A stretch of DNA of 32,673 nt, taken from an uncultured beta proteobacterium (GTDB lineage: Bacteria; Pseudomonadota; Gammaproteobacteria; Burkholderiales; SG8-41). The notes below the pieces were generated by a model. It worked only from the letters and a program-made list of their open reading frames with translations, had not been told where the DNA came from and ran no database searches. This document shows, piece by piece, positions 1 to 8,997 of the stretch; the stretch's first letter is position 1; every line of letters starts with the position of its first letter. Location of the stretch: assembly GCA_903893565.1 (NCBI GenBank), contig CAITMU010000134.1:1-32673 (forward strand). Reading direction: 5' to 3'. The position numbers and the translations under genes were made by a program.

Positions 1-72
1 CCAGCGGCGCAATGTCGTTATCGACACACCCAGGGCTTTTGCTGCATCACCAATGGCTACAAATCTTTCCAT
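1..72 (-). mobile_element. IS607-family transposase (serine recombinase TnpA), N-terminal start only
   Basis: Only the first 24 codons lie in the window; the gene runs leftward off the edge. They read MERFVAIGDAAKALGVSI and continue TTLRRW. This is the MerR-type helix-turn-helix that opens the small serine recombinases of IS607-family elements, which carry no long terminal inverted repeats. The start ATG is at 72-70. A -10-like TATACT lies only 7 nt before the ATG on the minus strand, with a weak TTAAAA 17 nt further upstream, so the transcript may be leaderless. A stand-alone MerR-like regulator or phage excisionase-type HTH protein is possible, because the catalytic resolvase domain is outside the window. 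Confidence 0.6.
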
Positions 73-157
73 AATGGATAGTATAAATTAGGTTTGAATA
101 TATTTTAAGCTAACTGCTTGTAACCCTTAGCCTCCCCCTGTCCCCTGCGCGAGCACC

Positions 158-847
158 CTAAACAAAACCCTTAGCGGATTGAACCGCTTGCAACGCGAAA
201 TGGGCCGTGACTTGGATTGAGGAAAGCACAGGGCGACCCCATTCTCGTTCCAAGTCTGGCAAAATCTCACAAGTGGGCAATTGAGAGCAGCCAATAAACA
301 AAGCCTCACAGTCCTCCCGCATGGTTTGACGTGCCATTTGGGCCACCTGAGCCGAACTAATCATGCCCAGCTCATCGGTATTTTGCGCATAAAAACTGTT
401 AAAAGAAAGAACCTCTACGCCGCCTTCTGCCAGAAAGGCTTTTAATTGCACATTCACCCCCTCAAGATACGGGGTCACCAGCGCGATTTTTTTAATCCCT
501 TTTTCCTGCAAGGCCTGCACCATCGAATGGGCCGTCGTGACCACATTTTTACGGGTTATTTTAGCCAAATTCTGTTGCAACGCCGCATCCCCAGCGGGGC
601 CCGAAATGAAGCCTGCGGCCGTACAGCCATAGGCCACCACATCAATCTGCGGTTGATCAAACACGGGCGCCAACCGAAGCGCCTCATTGAGATATTCCGG
701 CAAAGTGCGCGCGTCCAGCAAACCCTTGCCTCGAGGAATCCGTTGAGTCACGCAACCTGAACCGGCAGGCAACCAATACAAGAGCTCTTTTTCCATCGTT
801 GTATTATTGTTCGGTACCATCAAACCCACTTGCAGCGCTTGATTCAT
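158..847 (-). CDS. maleate isomerase / Asp-Glu racemase superfamily protein
   Basis: A 229-residue cytosolic protein of the aspartate/glutamate racemase superfamily, closest in look to maleate cis-trans isomerases and arylmalonate decarboxylases. Two active-site cysteines are visible in the expected contexts: Cys75 in [10 protein letters not shown] and Cys187 in FIGCSQLP. The N-terminal [11 protein letters not shown] matches the substrate-carboxylate loop. Arylmalonate decarboxylase has only the second Cys, so an isomerase or racemase is favoured. I chose the ATG at 847 because AGGAG lies just upstream; a start at 868 would add seven residues but lacks such a site. It is divergent from a Bug receptor gene at 946, which suggests a transported dicarboxylic substrate. 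Maleate isomerase forms fumarate late in nicotinate-type pathways, but no other gene of that route is beside it. Confidence 0.75.
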   Translation of the reverse strand: MNQALQVGLMVPNNNTTMEKELLYWLPAGSGCVTQRIPRGKGLLDARTLPEYLNEALRLAPVFDQPQIDVVAYGCTAAGFISGPAGDAALQQNLAKITRKNVVTTAHSMVQALQEKGIKKIALVTPYLEGVNVQLKAFLAEGGVEVLSFNSFYAQNTDELGMISSAQVAQMARQTMREDCEALFIGCSQLPTCEILPDLEREWGRPVLSSIQVTAHFALQAVQSAKGFV

Positions 848-945
848 TGCTTCATCTCCTCGGCTCATTAAGATGTAATCGTCTTATGCTATGCTCTGTC
901 CATAATAACGCCTTCTACAAAAAAATACACGGAGTGAGGATTCTC

Positions 946-1920
946 ATGAAACAACAGGGACTCAAAATCCTAGTGACTGCAGGCACTATTTGGCTCTGCC
1001 TATTAAACCCCTTAGCGGCACAAACATGGCCCACACGGCCCGTACGGGTCATCGTAGGGTTTCCGGCAGGCGGGGGCATTGATGTCGTGGCCCGATTACT
1101 CTCGGTGCGCCTGGCCGACAGCATTGGTCAATCGGTCATCGTCGATAACCGACCCGGCGCTAACGGAATTGTGGCCACTGATTTAGTGGCTAAAGCCAAT
1201 CCGGATGGCCATACCCTACTCATCGGCACTACGGGCAACCTTAGTGTTAACACCGCACTCATCCCCAACTTACCATTTAATGTGGAGCGCGACTTTGCTC
1301 CCATTATGCAAACTTCCTCTGTGCCTTTCTTACTGTATATGAATCCCAAAATTCCGGTACAATCTGTAGAAGAATTAATCGCTTTGATTAAAGCGCAACC
1401 AGGGAAAATTAATTTTTATTCTTCCGGTAACGGCAGCCTTCCCCATTTGACGGGAGAGCTCTTAAATACCATGGTCTCCATGCATGCCATCCATGTCCCC
1501 TACAAAGGCAGCGCTCCCGGGTTTAATGATTTAATCGGCGGACAAGTTCAATTTGGATTTGATGCCGTCCCGATTGGCCTTCAACACGTGAAAGCCGGTC
1601 GCGTCCGGGCGTTAGCAACCACGGGCCCCAAACGCCTGAGCTTTTTACCTGAGGTCGCTGCCGTCAACGAATCGATCAAAGGCTTCGAAGTAGTCAATTG
1701 GTATGGCATGGTGGCTCCGGTGGCCACCCCCAAACGCGTCATAGAAAGGCTTTACCATGAATTCATTAAAGCCATGAACCACGCAGAGACCCGTGACAAG
1801 CTCATTGCTCAAGGAACGGACCCGGTACCCAGTGACCCTCAAAGTTTTAAATTGTTCATCCAATCAGAAACCCTCAAGTGGGGCAAAGTCATCCAACAAG
1901 CGCACATTGTTATGAACTAG
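946..1920 (+). CDS. Bug/TctC-family periplasmic solute receptor (1 of 5)
   Basis: A 324-residue extracytoplasmic binding protein of the Bug (TctC) family. The start ATG at 946 follows GGAGTGAGG at 931-939 and gives a classic signal peptide (KQQ, hydrophobic core, NPLAA|Q). The mature protein opens with [20 protein letters not shown], the family's first strand and glycine-rich loop. Further family segments are [18 protein letters not shown] and [20 protein letters not shown]. Bug receptors bind small carboxylates and normally serve a tripartite tricarboxylate transporter (TctA/TctB), but many are orphans. No TctAB gene is in the window. It is transcribed divergently from the maleate-isomerase-like gene; the ligand may be related, which is inference. 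Confidence 0.9.
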   Translation: MKQQGLKILVTAGTIWLCLLNPLAAQTWPTRPVRVIVGFPAGGGIDVVARLLSVRLADSIGQSVIVDNRPGANGIVATDLVAKANPDGHTLLIGTTGNLSVNTALIPNLPFNVERDFAPIMQTSSVPFLLYMNPKIPVQSVEELIALIKAQPGKINFYSSGNGSLPHLTGELLNTMVSMHAIHVPYKGSAPGFNDLIGGQVQFGFDAVPIGLQHVKAGRVRALATTGPKRLSFLPEVAAVNESIKGFEVVNWYGMVAPVATPKRVIERLYHEFIKAMNHAETRDKLIAQGTDPVPSDPQSFKLFIQSETLKWGKVIQQAHIVMN

Positions 1921-1937
1921 CGTTGCCGCGGTGAGCC

Positions 1938-2507
1938 TTACCCCATAGAAGGTACAGGTTGATCGTCCCTCACGGCGCAGATGCGCTGAACATAGCGAGG
2001 TCTGGGGGACTTTTCAAAAATATCCTCATAAGCCACCACTCGACAAAAGCCTCGAACACAATCGAGCAACTCTCCAGCGCGCAACAAAAAATCGGGATTA
2101 CTCGGGCGTCCCAACTCCTGTTGCCCCTGGGCAAACGTCTCGTAAATAAAAATCGCCCCGGGTTCCAAGGCATTGATGAGATGAGGTAACAATGGCCTAA
2201 ATAAATAATGGGTCACCACAATGCCTCCAAAGCGCTGCTGCCCAAAAGGCCAAGCAGCGCCCTCCAAGTCAACGACTTGTGTCTTTATTCCGTAGATCCC
2301 CGCCAATAACGAAAGACGGCTTGCATCACGATCCACCGCCAACACCGCATGACCACGACCGGCAAAATATCGACTGTGCCTGCCTCCTCCACAGGCCACA
2401 TCCAACACAGTGGCACTCGGTGCCAAGAGCGATGCGAAACGACACACCCAGGCTGATGGCTCACTGTCAGCGGCTAAAGGCGTCGATGCCCTGACATCGA
2501 TTGACAT
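1938..2507 (-). CDS. class I SAM-dependent methyltransferase (TehB-like)
   Basis: A 189-residue protein with a Rossmann-type SAM-binding core: motif I VLDVACGGGRHSRYFA (about residues 34-49), followed by the acidic end of strand 2, AVDRD (57-61). The substrate is not evident; the nearest look-alikes are small TehB/YcgJ-like methyltransferases. Its ATG shares one base with the TGA of the homospermidine synthase gene (TGATG at 2509-2505), so it should be translated by coupling to hss. The coupling suggests a link to polyamine metabolism, but nothing in the protein itself proves it. No transmembrane segment or signal peptide is seen. Confidence 0.75.
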   Translation of the reverse strand: MSIDVRASTPLAADSEPSAWVCRFASLLAPSATVLDVACGGGRHSRYFAGRGHAVLAVDRDASRLSLLAGIYGIKTQVVDLEGAAWPFGQQRFGGIVVTHYLFRPLLPHLINALEPGAIFIYETFAQGQQELGRPSNPDFLLRAGELLDCVRGFCRVVAYEDIFEKSPRPRYVQRICAVRDDQPVPSMG

Positions 2508-3925
2508 CAGACCACACGAAAATTTTTAAACTGCCAAGGATCCGATTCATCCACATCTTCAGGAAAAGGATGGTGTCGCCCTTTCAGCGGACTCCACTCA
2601 GTGTATTTACCACCGACTTCACCCAAGTACGGGTTGGCCACTTCCAAGACCCGACGAAAATCCAAGTCATCGGGATCTAAAATACCAGACTGCGGATTTT
2701 CCATCGCCCACACCACAGCGCCCAAAACACCGGCAGCCACCTGAATGCTGGTGGCATTATTAAAGGGGGCGAGTTGCCGGGCTTGCTGGATGCTGACTCG
2801 TGAACCATACCAATAGGCCCCGCGTGCATGCCCCATCAACAAAGCACCCAGTTCATCTGTCCCATCAACAATCTCGTCCAAGAAAATTCGTTTTTTTTCA
2901 GGTAATTCCCAATTCTTCCCGGCCAACTCATGTATAGAAGAAACCGTGTCATCACACGGATGATAAGCGTAGTGACAAGTCGGACGGTAAACCACCTTAT
3001 CTTGCTCTCGTACGGTCAAATAATCAGAAACGGAAATCGCCTCACCGTGAGTGATCAAAAAACCCTGGAAAGGTCCCTCATTAGGGGTCCAAGATCTGAC
3101 TCTTACCGAGGCTCCAGGGCGATTCAGGTAGATACCCGCATCGCACCCATACGGGTGACGGGAGCCATCGATAGGGAAATGTCTTTCATGAGTACCCCAA
3201 CCGAGTTCACAAGGTTGCGAGCCCTCGCCCACAAACCCATCGACAGACCAAGTATTCACAAACTCATGGCGTTTTTTTCCAGGATTCGCCACTTGGGTGT
3301 CACGCTCAGAGCAATGGATCACCTTCACCCCTAACTTCATCGCCAGCTCGGCCCAGCGTTCTCGACTTTTGGGAATATCCGCCTTGCGATGCAAATCACG
3401 AGCAATATTCACCAAGCCTTGCTTCACCCAGTGCGAAATCAATCCTGGATTGGCACCATGCGTGGGAATGACCGTAGGGCCTCGCTGTGTGTATTTATTT
3501 CTCAGCGCAATCACATCTTCTCGTAGACCGTAATTGGAGCGATGTGAAGCCGACACCGTAGGGTCTGTATATCCGCCCAACCACGGTTCAATACAGGTAT
3601 CCAAATACATACAGCCTTTTTCGATGCAATACTCAATGAGCGCGACACTAGACACATCGACTGCCAAATTAAGTAAAAAATCCCCCTCCGTAATTAACGG
3701 ATCCAGACACTCCCGATAATTATCCCGAGTCAGGGGTTGCACCACGAACCTAATACCGAAGTGTGCTGCCTCTTCTCGACCGCGCTCATCCCCAGTCAGA
3801 ATCATGATCCGATCACTGGGCATATCGATATGCCTGAGGAGCAAGGGCAGCGTGCCCTGGCCCACAGAGCCAAAACCTACAAAGACCAGTCTGCCAGGAA
3901 ACTTAACGTATTTAGTATCAACCAT
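2507..3925 (-). CDS. hss: homospermidine synthase
   Basis: A 472-residue NAD-dependent enzyme that makes sym-homospermidine from putrescine, or from spermidine plus putrescine. The N-terminal Rossmann fold is marked by VFVGFGSVGQG (GxGxxG at residues 17-22). Family-typical stretches include DTCIEPWLGGYTD, THGANPGLISHWVKQGL and the C-terminal NPYLGEVGGKYTEWSPLKGR. I used the ATG at 3925 because the product then has the family's usual start and length; an upstream ATG at 3991 would add 22 unrelated residues. AAGGA lies about 10 nt before the ATG. It is the first gene of a two-gene leftward unit with the methyltransferase and diverges from the M20 peptidase gene at 4168. Confidence 0.92.
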   Translation of the reverse strand: MVDTKYVKFPGRLVFVGFGSVGQGTLPLLLRHIDMPSDRIMILTGDERGREEAAHFGIRFVVQPLTRDNYRECLDPLITEGDFLLNLAVDVSSVALIEYCIEKGCMYLDTCIEPWLGGYTDPTVSASHRSNYGLREDVIALRNKYTQRGPTVIPTHGANPGLISHWVKQGLVNIARDLHRKADIPKSRERWAELAMKLGVKVIHCSERDTQVANPGKKRHEFVNTWSVDGFVGEGSQPCELGWGTHERHFPIDGSRHPYGCDAGIYLNRPGASVRVRSWTPNEGPFQGFLITHGEAISVSDYLTVREQDKVVYRPTCHYAYHPCDDTVSSIHELAGKNWELPEKKRIFLDEIVDGTDELGALLMGHARGAYWYGSRVSIQQARQLAPFNNATSIQVAAGVLGAVVWAMENPQSGILDPDDLDFRRVLEVANPYLGEVGGKYTEWSPLKGRHHPFPEDVDESDPWQFKNFRVV

Positions 3926-4022
3926 TGCATAAACATCCTTGTCTTTGCCACAAACGGCGCGAAGTTTAGCACTTTCTGATGAAAACACCATCAGTTATTG
4001 CAAATCAAATTTTAATCCCCTC

Positions 4023-4078
4023 ACGATCGGTCATCAGATTGGGTTTTTTTGGCGATCGATCAGGGGTTTGTATAAAAT
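4023..4078 (+). promoter_or_regulatory. possible promoter and short direct repeat ahead of the M20 peptidase gene
   Basis: TATAAAAT at 4071-4078 is a good -10 candidate in the divergent hss/M20 intergenic space. The -35 is poor (TTTGGC near 4048). Two copies of CGATCG followed by (G/A)TCA lie at about 4024 and 4053 and may be regulator half-sites. Purely by inspection. Confidence 0.3.
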
Positions 4079-4167
4079 AGTCTTTCTCGTATCGCACTGG
4101 CGTTGGGTGATTTCAACCCTCCCAGTCCCCGATTCTTCTCAGTCTTAATATGGAAGGCCTTTGACCT

Positions 4168-5562
4168 ATGACACGTGAATCCGCTATCTCCGAGGTCACT
4201 CGATTATTCGATGAGGGACTTTTTATCGAAACGTTGGCACGCCGCGTCGCCATTCGTAGCGAAAGTCAGATTCCAGAGTCTCGCCCCTTTCTGGACGCTT
4301 ATCTGAATAGTGAAATATTACCGGCCTTTAACAAAATGGGCTTTACCACCGAGATTCTCGACAACCCGGTCGAAGCGGTCGGCCCAGTGTTGCTGGCTGA
4401 GCGCATCGAATCGGCTCAACTACCCACCATTTTAATGTACGGGCATGGGGATGTCATCCGCGGCCTGGAAGATCAGTGGCGGCCTGGAATCCACCCTTGG
4501 ATACTCAAACAAGAGGGGGATCGTTATTACGGTCGCGGAACCGCTGACAATAAAGGCCAACATAGTGTCAATATGGCGGCCCTAGAAACCGTCATCGCGC
4601 AAAGAGGACGGTTGGGTTTTAATGTCAAATTCATGCTCGAGACGGGAGAAGAATTAAGCTCACCGGGACTACGAGAATTCTGTGAAATTCACCGCGAAAG
4701 ACTCAAAGCCGACGTACTCATTGCCTCGGATGGTCCTCGACTATCGGCCAAACGTCCCACCGTGTATCTGGGTTCTCGTGGCTGTATGAATATCAATTTA
4801 ACGGTGGAGTTAAGACAAGGTGCCCACCACTCCGGCAACTGGGGCGGATTATTATCTAACCCTGGGATCGTTCTGTCTCATGCTTTAGCCAGCATTGTCA
4901 GTCGCCAGGGCAAGGTCTTAGTGCGTGAACTCTTGCCCGATTATATTCCTGAATCGATTCAAAACGCCTTGATCGATTGTCAACCCACCCCCGAACCTGA
5001 TGAGCCGCAGATTGATCCCGAATGGGGCGAGCCAGGCTTAAGTGCTGCCGAAAAACTCTATGCATGGAACACCTTTGAAATTCTCGCATTTCGCACCGGT
5101 AACCCTGAAAATCCTGTTAACGCGATTCCTGGCCTGGCAATGGCGACCTGTCAGATCCGATTTGTGGCAGGCACGGATGCCACCCGTTTTATTCCCATTT
5201 TGCGTCAACATTTAGATCAACAGGGATTTGAATCCGTAAAACTGAGTATGGCGCGAAAAAGTTTCATGCAAGCCACCCGTCTCGATCCCGATAATGCCTG
5301 GGTGCGCTGGGCCAGTGCATCCATTGAAAAAACCACCGGAACAAAACCAGCGATCCTTCCCAATATCGGCGGCTCACTACCCAACGATTGTTTCGCTGAA
5401 ACACTGGGACTACCCACCCTTTGGATACCGCACTCTTATGCGGGTTGCTCACAGCACGCACCGAATGAACACGCCTTAGGTTCCATCCTACGCGAAGGGT
5501 TACAAATGATGACCGGGCTTTTCTGGGATTTGGCTGAAGAAGGGGCCCCGCTTGAGACTTAA
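4168..5562 (+). CDS. M20-family metallopeptidase (dipeptidase / deacylase)
   Basis: A 464-residue zinc hydrolase of the M20 family (CPG2/ArgE/DapE clan). Metal ligands and catalytic residues are in place: His93 and Asp95 in MYGHGDV, Asp127 in GRGTADNKG, the Glu161-Glu162 pair in ETGEE, Asp188 in ASDGP and a C-terminal His in GCSQHAPNEH. The lid domain between them (LGSRGCMNINLTVELR onward) has the dimerisation fold expected. Length fits the peptidase T-like/CNDP dipeptidase subgroup better than ArgE. No signal peptide is present, so it is cytosolic. The exact substrate (dipeptide, N-acyl amino acid or carbamoyl compound) cannot be read from sequence. It stands alone, divergent from hss, with aat 61 bp downstream. 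Confidence 0.85.
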   Translation: MTRESAISEVTRLFDEGLFIETLARRVAIRSESQIPESRPFLDAYLNSEILPAFNKMGFTTEILDNPVEAVGPVLLAERIESAQLPTILMYGHGDVIRGLEDQWRPGIHPWILKQEGDRYYGRGTADNKGQHSVNMAALETVIAQRGRLGFNVKFMLETGEELSSPGLREFCEIHRERLKADVLIASDGPRLSAKRPTVYLGSRGCMNINLTVELRQGAHHSGNWGGLLSNPGIVLSHALASIVSRQGKVLVRELLPDYIPESIQNALIDCQPTPEPDEPQIDPEWGEPGLSAAEKLYAWNTFEILAFRTGNPENPVNAIPGLAMATCQIRFVAGTDATRFIPILRQHLDQQGFESVKLSMARKSFMQATRLDPDNAWVRWASASIEKTTGTKPAILPNIGGSLPNDCFAETLGLPTLWIPHSYAGCSQHAPNEHALGSILREGLQMMTGLFWDLAEEGAPLET

Positions 5563-5623
5563 CCCCTTTAGCCCCTGCCCCAGTGCCCATAACGCTGCTT
5601 AAAAAAACAATAGGAACAGACCG

Positions 5624-6319
5624 TTGATTCCTTGGTTAGAGGAGCACTCGCCCTTCCCCCCCGTGAGCCAAGCGTTAAGTGAACCCAATGGTTTGCTGGC
5701 CGCGGGTGGCGACCTATCATTAAATCGACTGATCCAAGCCTACCAATCCGGTATCTTCCCATGGTTTTCTCAAAACGAGCCCCTTTTATGGTGGAGCCCC
5801 AATCCACGTATGGTATTAAAACCCAGCGAATTTAAACTCTCTCGCTCGTTGAGAAAAAAAATCCAACAACAAAAATTTAATATTCGTATTGATACCCACT
5901 TTACCGAGGTGATGCTCGCTTGCTCCCAACCCCGTAACGGACACATCGGCACTTGGATCGATGAAGCCATGATACGGGCCTATTCACAATTACATCAACA
6001 CGGATTAGCCCATTCAGTGGAGACTTGGATTGACGGACAATTAGCGGGTGGACTCTATGGAGTGAGTATCGGGCGAATGTTTTTTGGGGAATCCATGTTT
6101 ACACGCCAACCCGATGCCTCCAAAATTGCGCTCGCGCACTTAGCCCGACAACTTCACCGTTGGGGATTTAGACAAATTGACTGTCAGATGAAAACTCCCC
6201 ATTTAAGCTCACTCGGTGCCCAAGAGATCGACAGAACACAATTTCTCACCGAGCTAAAAGAATTGGTAAACTGTGACCCTCCGCCGAGTTGGCAATTTGA
6301 CGATGACTTATTTAACTGA
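5624..6319 (+). CDS. aat: leucyl/phenylalanyl-tRNA--protein transferase (Aat)
   Basis: A 231-residue enzyme that transfers Leu or Phe from tRNA to proteins with N-terminal Arg or Lys, marking them for ClpAP via the N-degron pathway. The N-terminus [12 protein letters not shown], then [19 protein letters not shown] and SGIFPWF, are diagnostic. [10 protein letters not shown] and [18 protein letters not shown] follow, and [14 protein letters not shown] is the C-terminal signature. The start is a TTG at 5624, chosen because AGGA at 5612-5615 precedes it and the product starts where the family does. It overlaps the next gene, bpt, by 17 nt; the two form one N-degron unit. Confidence 0.95.
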   Translation: MIPWLEEHSPFPPVSQALSEPNGLLAAGGDLSLNRLIQAYQSGIFPWFSQNEPLLWWSPNPRMVLKPSEFKLSRSLRKKIQQQKFNIRIDTHFTEVMLACSQPRNGHIGTWIDEAMIRAYSQLHQHGLAHSVETWIDGQLAGGLYGVSIGRMFFGESMFTRQPDASKIALAHLARQLHRWGFRQIDCQMKTPHLSSLGAQEIDRTQFLTELKELVNCDPPPSWQFDDDLFN

Positions 6320-7028
6320 CTTCCCCCTTTCTGTATTGCAGTTTTATACCACTGCCCCCTATGAGTGCAGTTACTTGCCTCAACGCATGGCTCGCTCACA
6401 GGTGGCAACCCCAGGGCACCTCATCGATACCAACGTTTATGCAGAACTGGTTCGATCGGGCTTTCGCCGTAGCGGGGCTTTTACCTATCGTCCCCTTTGC
6501 GATCAATGCCAGGCCTGTGTACCCGTGCGCATTGCGGCTCAAGCATTCAAACCCAACCGCACACAGCGGCGCTGCCAAAAAAAACATACTTTTCTGAGCA
6601 CGCATCTCCTAGATTTAACTGACATCGCTGAACATTACGAGCTTTATCTTCGCTACCAAGCACGTCGCCATAGCGGCGGGGGTATGGATCACGACAGCCG
6701 TGATCAATATAAGCAGTTTTTACTGCACAGTAATGTCAATACTAAACTGGTTGAATTTCGAGAAGAAGGTATACTAAGGATGGTGAGCCTTATCGATTTT
6801 TTACCTGACGGACTGTCCTCGGTCTACACTTTTTTTGAGCCAGACCAAGTCGGCCGTAGCTTCGGAACCTACAATGTATTATGGCAGATTGCATTGTGCC
6901 AACAATTACAACTGCCCTATGTCTATTTAGGTTATTGGATTCAAAATAGCCAAAAAATGGCCTATAAGATTCAATTCCAACCCCTTCAGAGCTTGCGACA
7001 CGGTCAATGGCAAACCCACAGCCTGTGA
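6303..7028 (+). CDS. bpt: aspartate/glutamate leucyltransferase (Bpt, ATE1-like)
   Basis: A 241-residue aminoacyl-tRNA--protein transferase. In bacteria this family adds Leu to N-terminal Asp or Glu, complementing Aat in the same degradation pathway. The N-terminal metal-binding region is visible: [16 protein letters not shown] and the cysteine pair [11 protein letters not shown]. The C-terminal GNAT-like half has [22 protein letters not shown] and YLGYWI. I chose the ATG at 6303, inside the end of aat, because the family begins at the [11 protein letters not shown] segment; an in-frame ATG at 6273 would add ten atypical residues. No clear Shine-Dalgarno is seen, as expected for translation coupled to aat. 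Confidence 0.93.
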   Translation: MTYLTDFPLSVLQFYTTAPYECSYLPQRMARSQVATPGHLIDTNVYAELVRSGFRRSGAFTYRPLCDQCQACVPVRIAAQAFKPNRTQRRCQKKHTFLSTHLLDLTDIAEHYELYLRYQARRHSGGGMDHDSRDQYKQFLLHSNVNTKLVEFREEGILRMVSLIDFLPDGLSSVYTFFEPDQVGRSFGTYNVLWQIALCQQLQLPYVYLGYWIQNSQKMAYKIQFQPLQSLRHGQWQTHSL

Positions 7029-7114
7029 AACAAACCCTTGTGCGTCATCCTCGCTTCAGCCTACCCCCCCTGCGACCTCTCACCCCGCTTACCGCATTAG
7101 GCCGGCTCACTTGA
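7025..7114 (+). CDS. possible 29-residue proline-rich basic peptide (overlaps bpt and rnfB)
   Basis: A GTG-initiated frame overlaps the bpt stop codon (GTGA at 7025-7028) and ends in a TGA sharing one base with the rnfB ATG (TGATG at 7112-7116). It encodes [20 protein letters not shown] followed by PLTALGRLT. No relative is recognised. It may be a genuine micro-protein, or only a reading frame through which ribosomes reach rnfB by termination-reinitiation. No independent ribosome binding site is seen. Confidence 0.25.
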   Translation: MKQTLVRHPRFSLPPLRPLTPLTALGRLT

Positions 7115-7770
7115 TGAATGAAACCTCAGACAACAGCCAGGCAATCCAGGCCGTGGATGCCCTTTTGCCACAAACCCAATGCCGTCAATGCGGGTATGCG
7201 GCGTGCCTGCCTTATGCCACGGCCATCATTCAACAAGGGGTCGCGATCAACCGCTGTCCTCCAGGCGGGGCTTTGCTGATTAATCAATTAGCACACCTCT
7301 TAGCGCGACAGCCCCTGCCCCTCGATACCGAATGTGGGATCACTAAACCCCTCCAGACTGCGGTCATTGACGAGGCATGGTGCATTGGTTGCACCCTGTG
7401 TATCAAGGCGTGCCCAGTCGATGCTATTGTGGGGGCAGCCAAACGCATGCATACCGTGATTCAAGACGCCTGCACGGGTTGTGAACTTTGTGTCCCTGCC
7501 TGCCCGGTCGATTGCATTCAAATGATACCGATCACCCCTGCTCCCGATTCAGCGAGCCTTCAATGGAAGGCTCAAATGGCACGGCAACATTTCCACGCTC
7601 GTAACCGACGCCTACAAAATCAAAAAGCCCCACTAGAGCCAACCGCCCAACCCTCTACACCGCCCCTTTTACTTGAGCATGAGAAAAAACGTTTGGCTAT
7701 TGAAAAAGCCTTGTCCACCGCAAGGCAGCGGATAAAACAAAAGCTTAACCCGTCCCTCGGTTCTATTTAG
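7114..7770 (+). CDS. rnfB: RnfB-like electron transport ferredoxin
   Basis: A 218-residue iron-sulfur protein. An N-terminal Fe-S domain has Cys23, Cys26, Cys31 and Cys48 (CRQCGYAAC...CPPGG). It is followed by an 8-Cys ferredoxin domain: Cys90/93/96/100 ([12 protein letters not shown]) and Cys120/123/126/130 ([12 protein letters not shown]), ligating two [4Fe-4S] clusters. The hydrophobic N-terminal anchor of canonical RnfB is missing, and no rnfA/C/D/E/G gene is nearby. This is the stand-alone betaproteobacterial form, which characteristically sits next to nth, as here. Its tail is charged and probably extended. I used the ATG at 7114; a TTG one codon upstream is less likely. Confidence 0.9.
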   Translation: MNETSDNSQAIQAVDALLPQTQCRQCGYAACLPYATAIIQQGVAINRCPPGGALLINQLAHLLARQPLPLDTECGITKPLQTAVIDEAWCIGCTLCIKACPVDAIVGAAKRMHTVIQDACTGCELCVPACPVDCIQMIPITPAPDSASLQWKAQMARQHFHARNRRLQNQKAPLEPTAQPSTPPLLLEHEKKRLAIEKALSTARQRIKQKLNPSLGSI

Positions 7771-7813
7771 TCCGTTCTGAGGAATTTTTCCTTCCCTTCA
7801 CCTTGAACTTTCT

Positions 7814-8461
7814 ATGAACCCTGCGAAACGACAAACCATTTTTGAGCGCTTCCATGCAGCCAACCCCGACCCCAAAGGGGAATTGGAATTTAGCTCTGCG
7901 TTTGAATTACTCATTGCCGTCATTTTGTCGGCGCAAGCCACCGATAAAAGTGTGAATGCCGCCACAAAAAAACTGTATGCCAAAGCCAATACCCCAGAAA
8001 AAATCCTCAAATTAGGTCTCATAGGACTGGAGCGCTATATTCAATCGATTGGCCTTTACCACACCAAAGCTAAAAATATTCTGGCCACCTGCGAGCGACT
8101 CATTACGCAACACCAATCCCAAGTCCCTCAAAACCGAGACAGTCTAGAAGCCTTACCGGGGGTAGGTAGGAAAACGGCTAATGTGGTGTTGAATATTGCT
8201 TTTGGGGAACCCACGATTGCCGTCGATACACACCTTTTTAGAATTAGCAATCGAACGGGCTTAGCTCCAGGTAAAACTCCCCTAGAGGTCGAACAACGAT
8301 TGCTAAAGTTTATCCCCCCAGCATTTCTCATGAAAGCGCACCACTGGTTAATCCTTCATGGCCGCTACACCTGCATGGCCCGACAACCTCAGTGCTCCCG
8401 TTGCCTCATTAACGACTTATGTGAGTTTCGTGGAAAAACCTCTCTATCCACAGCCAACTAA
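7814..8461 (+). CDS. nth: endonuclease III (DNA glycosylase/AP lyase)
   Basis: A 215-residue base-excision repair enzyme that removes oxidised pyrimidines and cleaves AP sites. All functional residues fall at the E. coli positions: the helix-hairpin-helix LPGVGRKTANVVL with catalytic Lys120, Asp138 in VDTHLFR, and the [4Fe-4S] cluster cysteines 187, 194, 197 and 203 (C-x6-C-x2-C-x5-C). It is separated from rnfB by 43 bp and probably co-transcribed. A bidirectional terminator lies between it and the convergent cytochrome gene. Confidence 0.97.
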   Translation: MNPAKRQTIFERFHAANPDPKGELEFSSAFELLIAVILSAQATDKSVNAATKKLYAKANTPEKILKLGLIGLERYIQSIGLYHTKAKNILATCERLITQHQSQVPQNRDSLEALPGVGRKTANVVLNIAFGEPTIAVDTHLFRISNRTGLAPGKTPLEVEQRLLKFIPPAFLMKAHHWLILHGRYTCMARQPQCSRCLINDLCEFRGKTSLSTAN

Positions 8462-8581
8462 AGAGGAAAAAACGAGCAGAGTCGGCGTTGCTGGGTTAAG
8501 AGAAGCATTTTTTCTGCGCCCAGAGGGCTAACCACAAAGACCTGTCTTAAGGCAGGCTATGAGACAGAAAAAAAGATAAAA

Positions 8582-8620
8582 AAAACCCAAGCTTCAGTGT
8601 AATACCAAAGCTTGGGTTTT
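8582..8620. terminator. bidirectional terminator between nth and cytochrome gene
   Basis: A perfect 13-bp inverted repeat (AAAACCCAAGCTT at 8582-8594 and its complement at 8608-8620) with a 13-nt loop. The flanking A and T runs let it act as an intrinsic terminator in both directions, as fits two convergent transcription units. Confidence 0.85.
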
Positions 8621-8633
8621 AAATAAAAAACCG

Positions 8634-8981
8634 TTATCTAAATCGCTGGTAACCGTAAACCACCAACGATTGTTGAGAAGCAAAATAAGCGGCAACATTT
8701 TCAATATCTTCTTCGGTGAGCGCTTTTGCCATCGGCATCATCACCGGTGCATTACGCTCTCCAGAACGATAGGCTTTCAATGACTTAACGATGTAATCCT
8801 CATGCTGACCTGCTAATTTAGGAAATTCTGCGCTAGCGCTATTGCCGTCCTGACCGTGGCAGGCGGCACACACGGCTTTCACTTTTTCCTTGCCCGCTGC
8901 GGCATTAGCGGCCACAGCCACAGGAGAACCCATGACAAAAGTAATGAATGCTACAAAAAAACCGACTGTTAAATTTTTCAT
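8634..8981 (-). CDS. small periplasmic c-type cytochrome (class I)
   Basis: A 115-residue secreted monohaem cytochrome c. Residues 1-24 form a signal peptide (KN, hydrophobic core, AVA|AN). The haem site is CAACH at 38-42. A methionine-rich segment, [16 protein letters not shown], supplies the axial Met, and the C-terminal helix is [10 protein letters not shown]. This is the cytochrome c4/c553-like type found in pairs in betaproteobacteria, carrying electrons to terminal oxidases. The C-terminal end [11 protein letters not shown] is slightly longer than the family norm. It starts 16 bp after the stop of the second cytochrome gene, and both are read leftward. Confidence 0.9.
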   Translation of the reverse strand: MKNLTVGFFVAFITFVMGSPVAVAANAAAGKEKVKAVCAACHGQDGNSASAEFPKLAGQHEDYIVKSLKAYRSGERNAPVMMPMAKALTEEDIENVAAYFASQQSLVVYGYQRFR

Positions 8982-8997
8982 TCCGATGCTCTCCGAC

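Noticed and set aside
799..945. Long N-terminal extension of the first Bug receptor
   Set aside because: A start at 799 overlaps the divergent isomerase gene and would bury the signal peptide; the ATG at 946 has a strong ribosome binding site.
2930..3334. 134-codon plus-strand open frame opposite homospermidine synthase
   Set aside because: Antisense shadow of a strongly conserved gene with no domain of its own.
3926..3991. Upstream ATG for homospermidine synthase at 3991
   Set aside because: Would add 22 residues unlike the family and extend into the promoter region; the ATG at 3925 gives the usual start.
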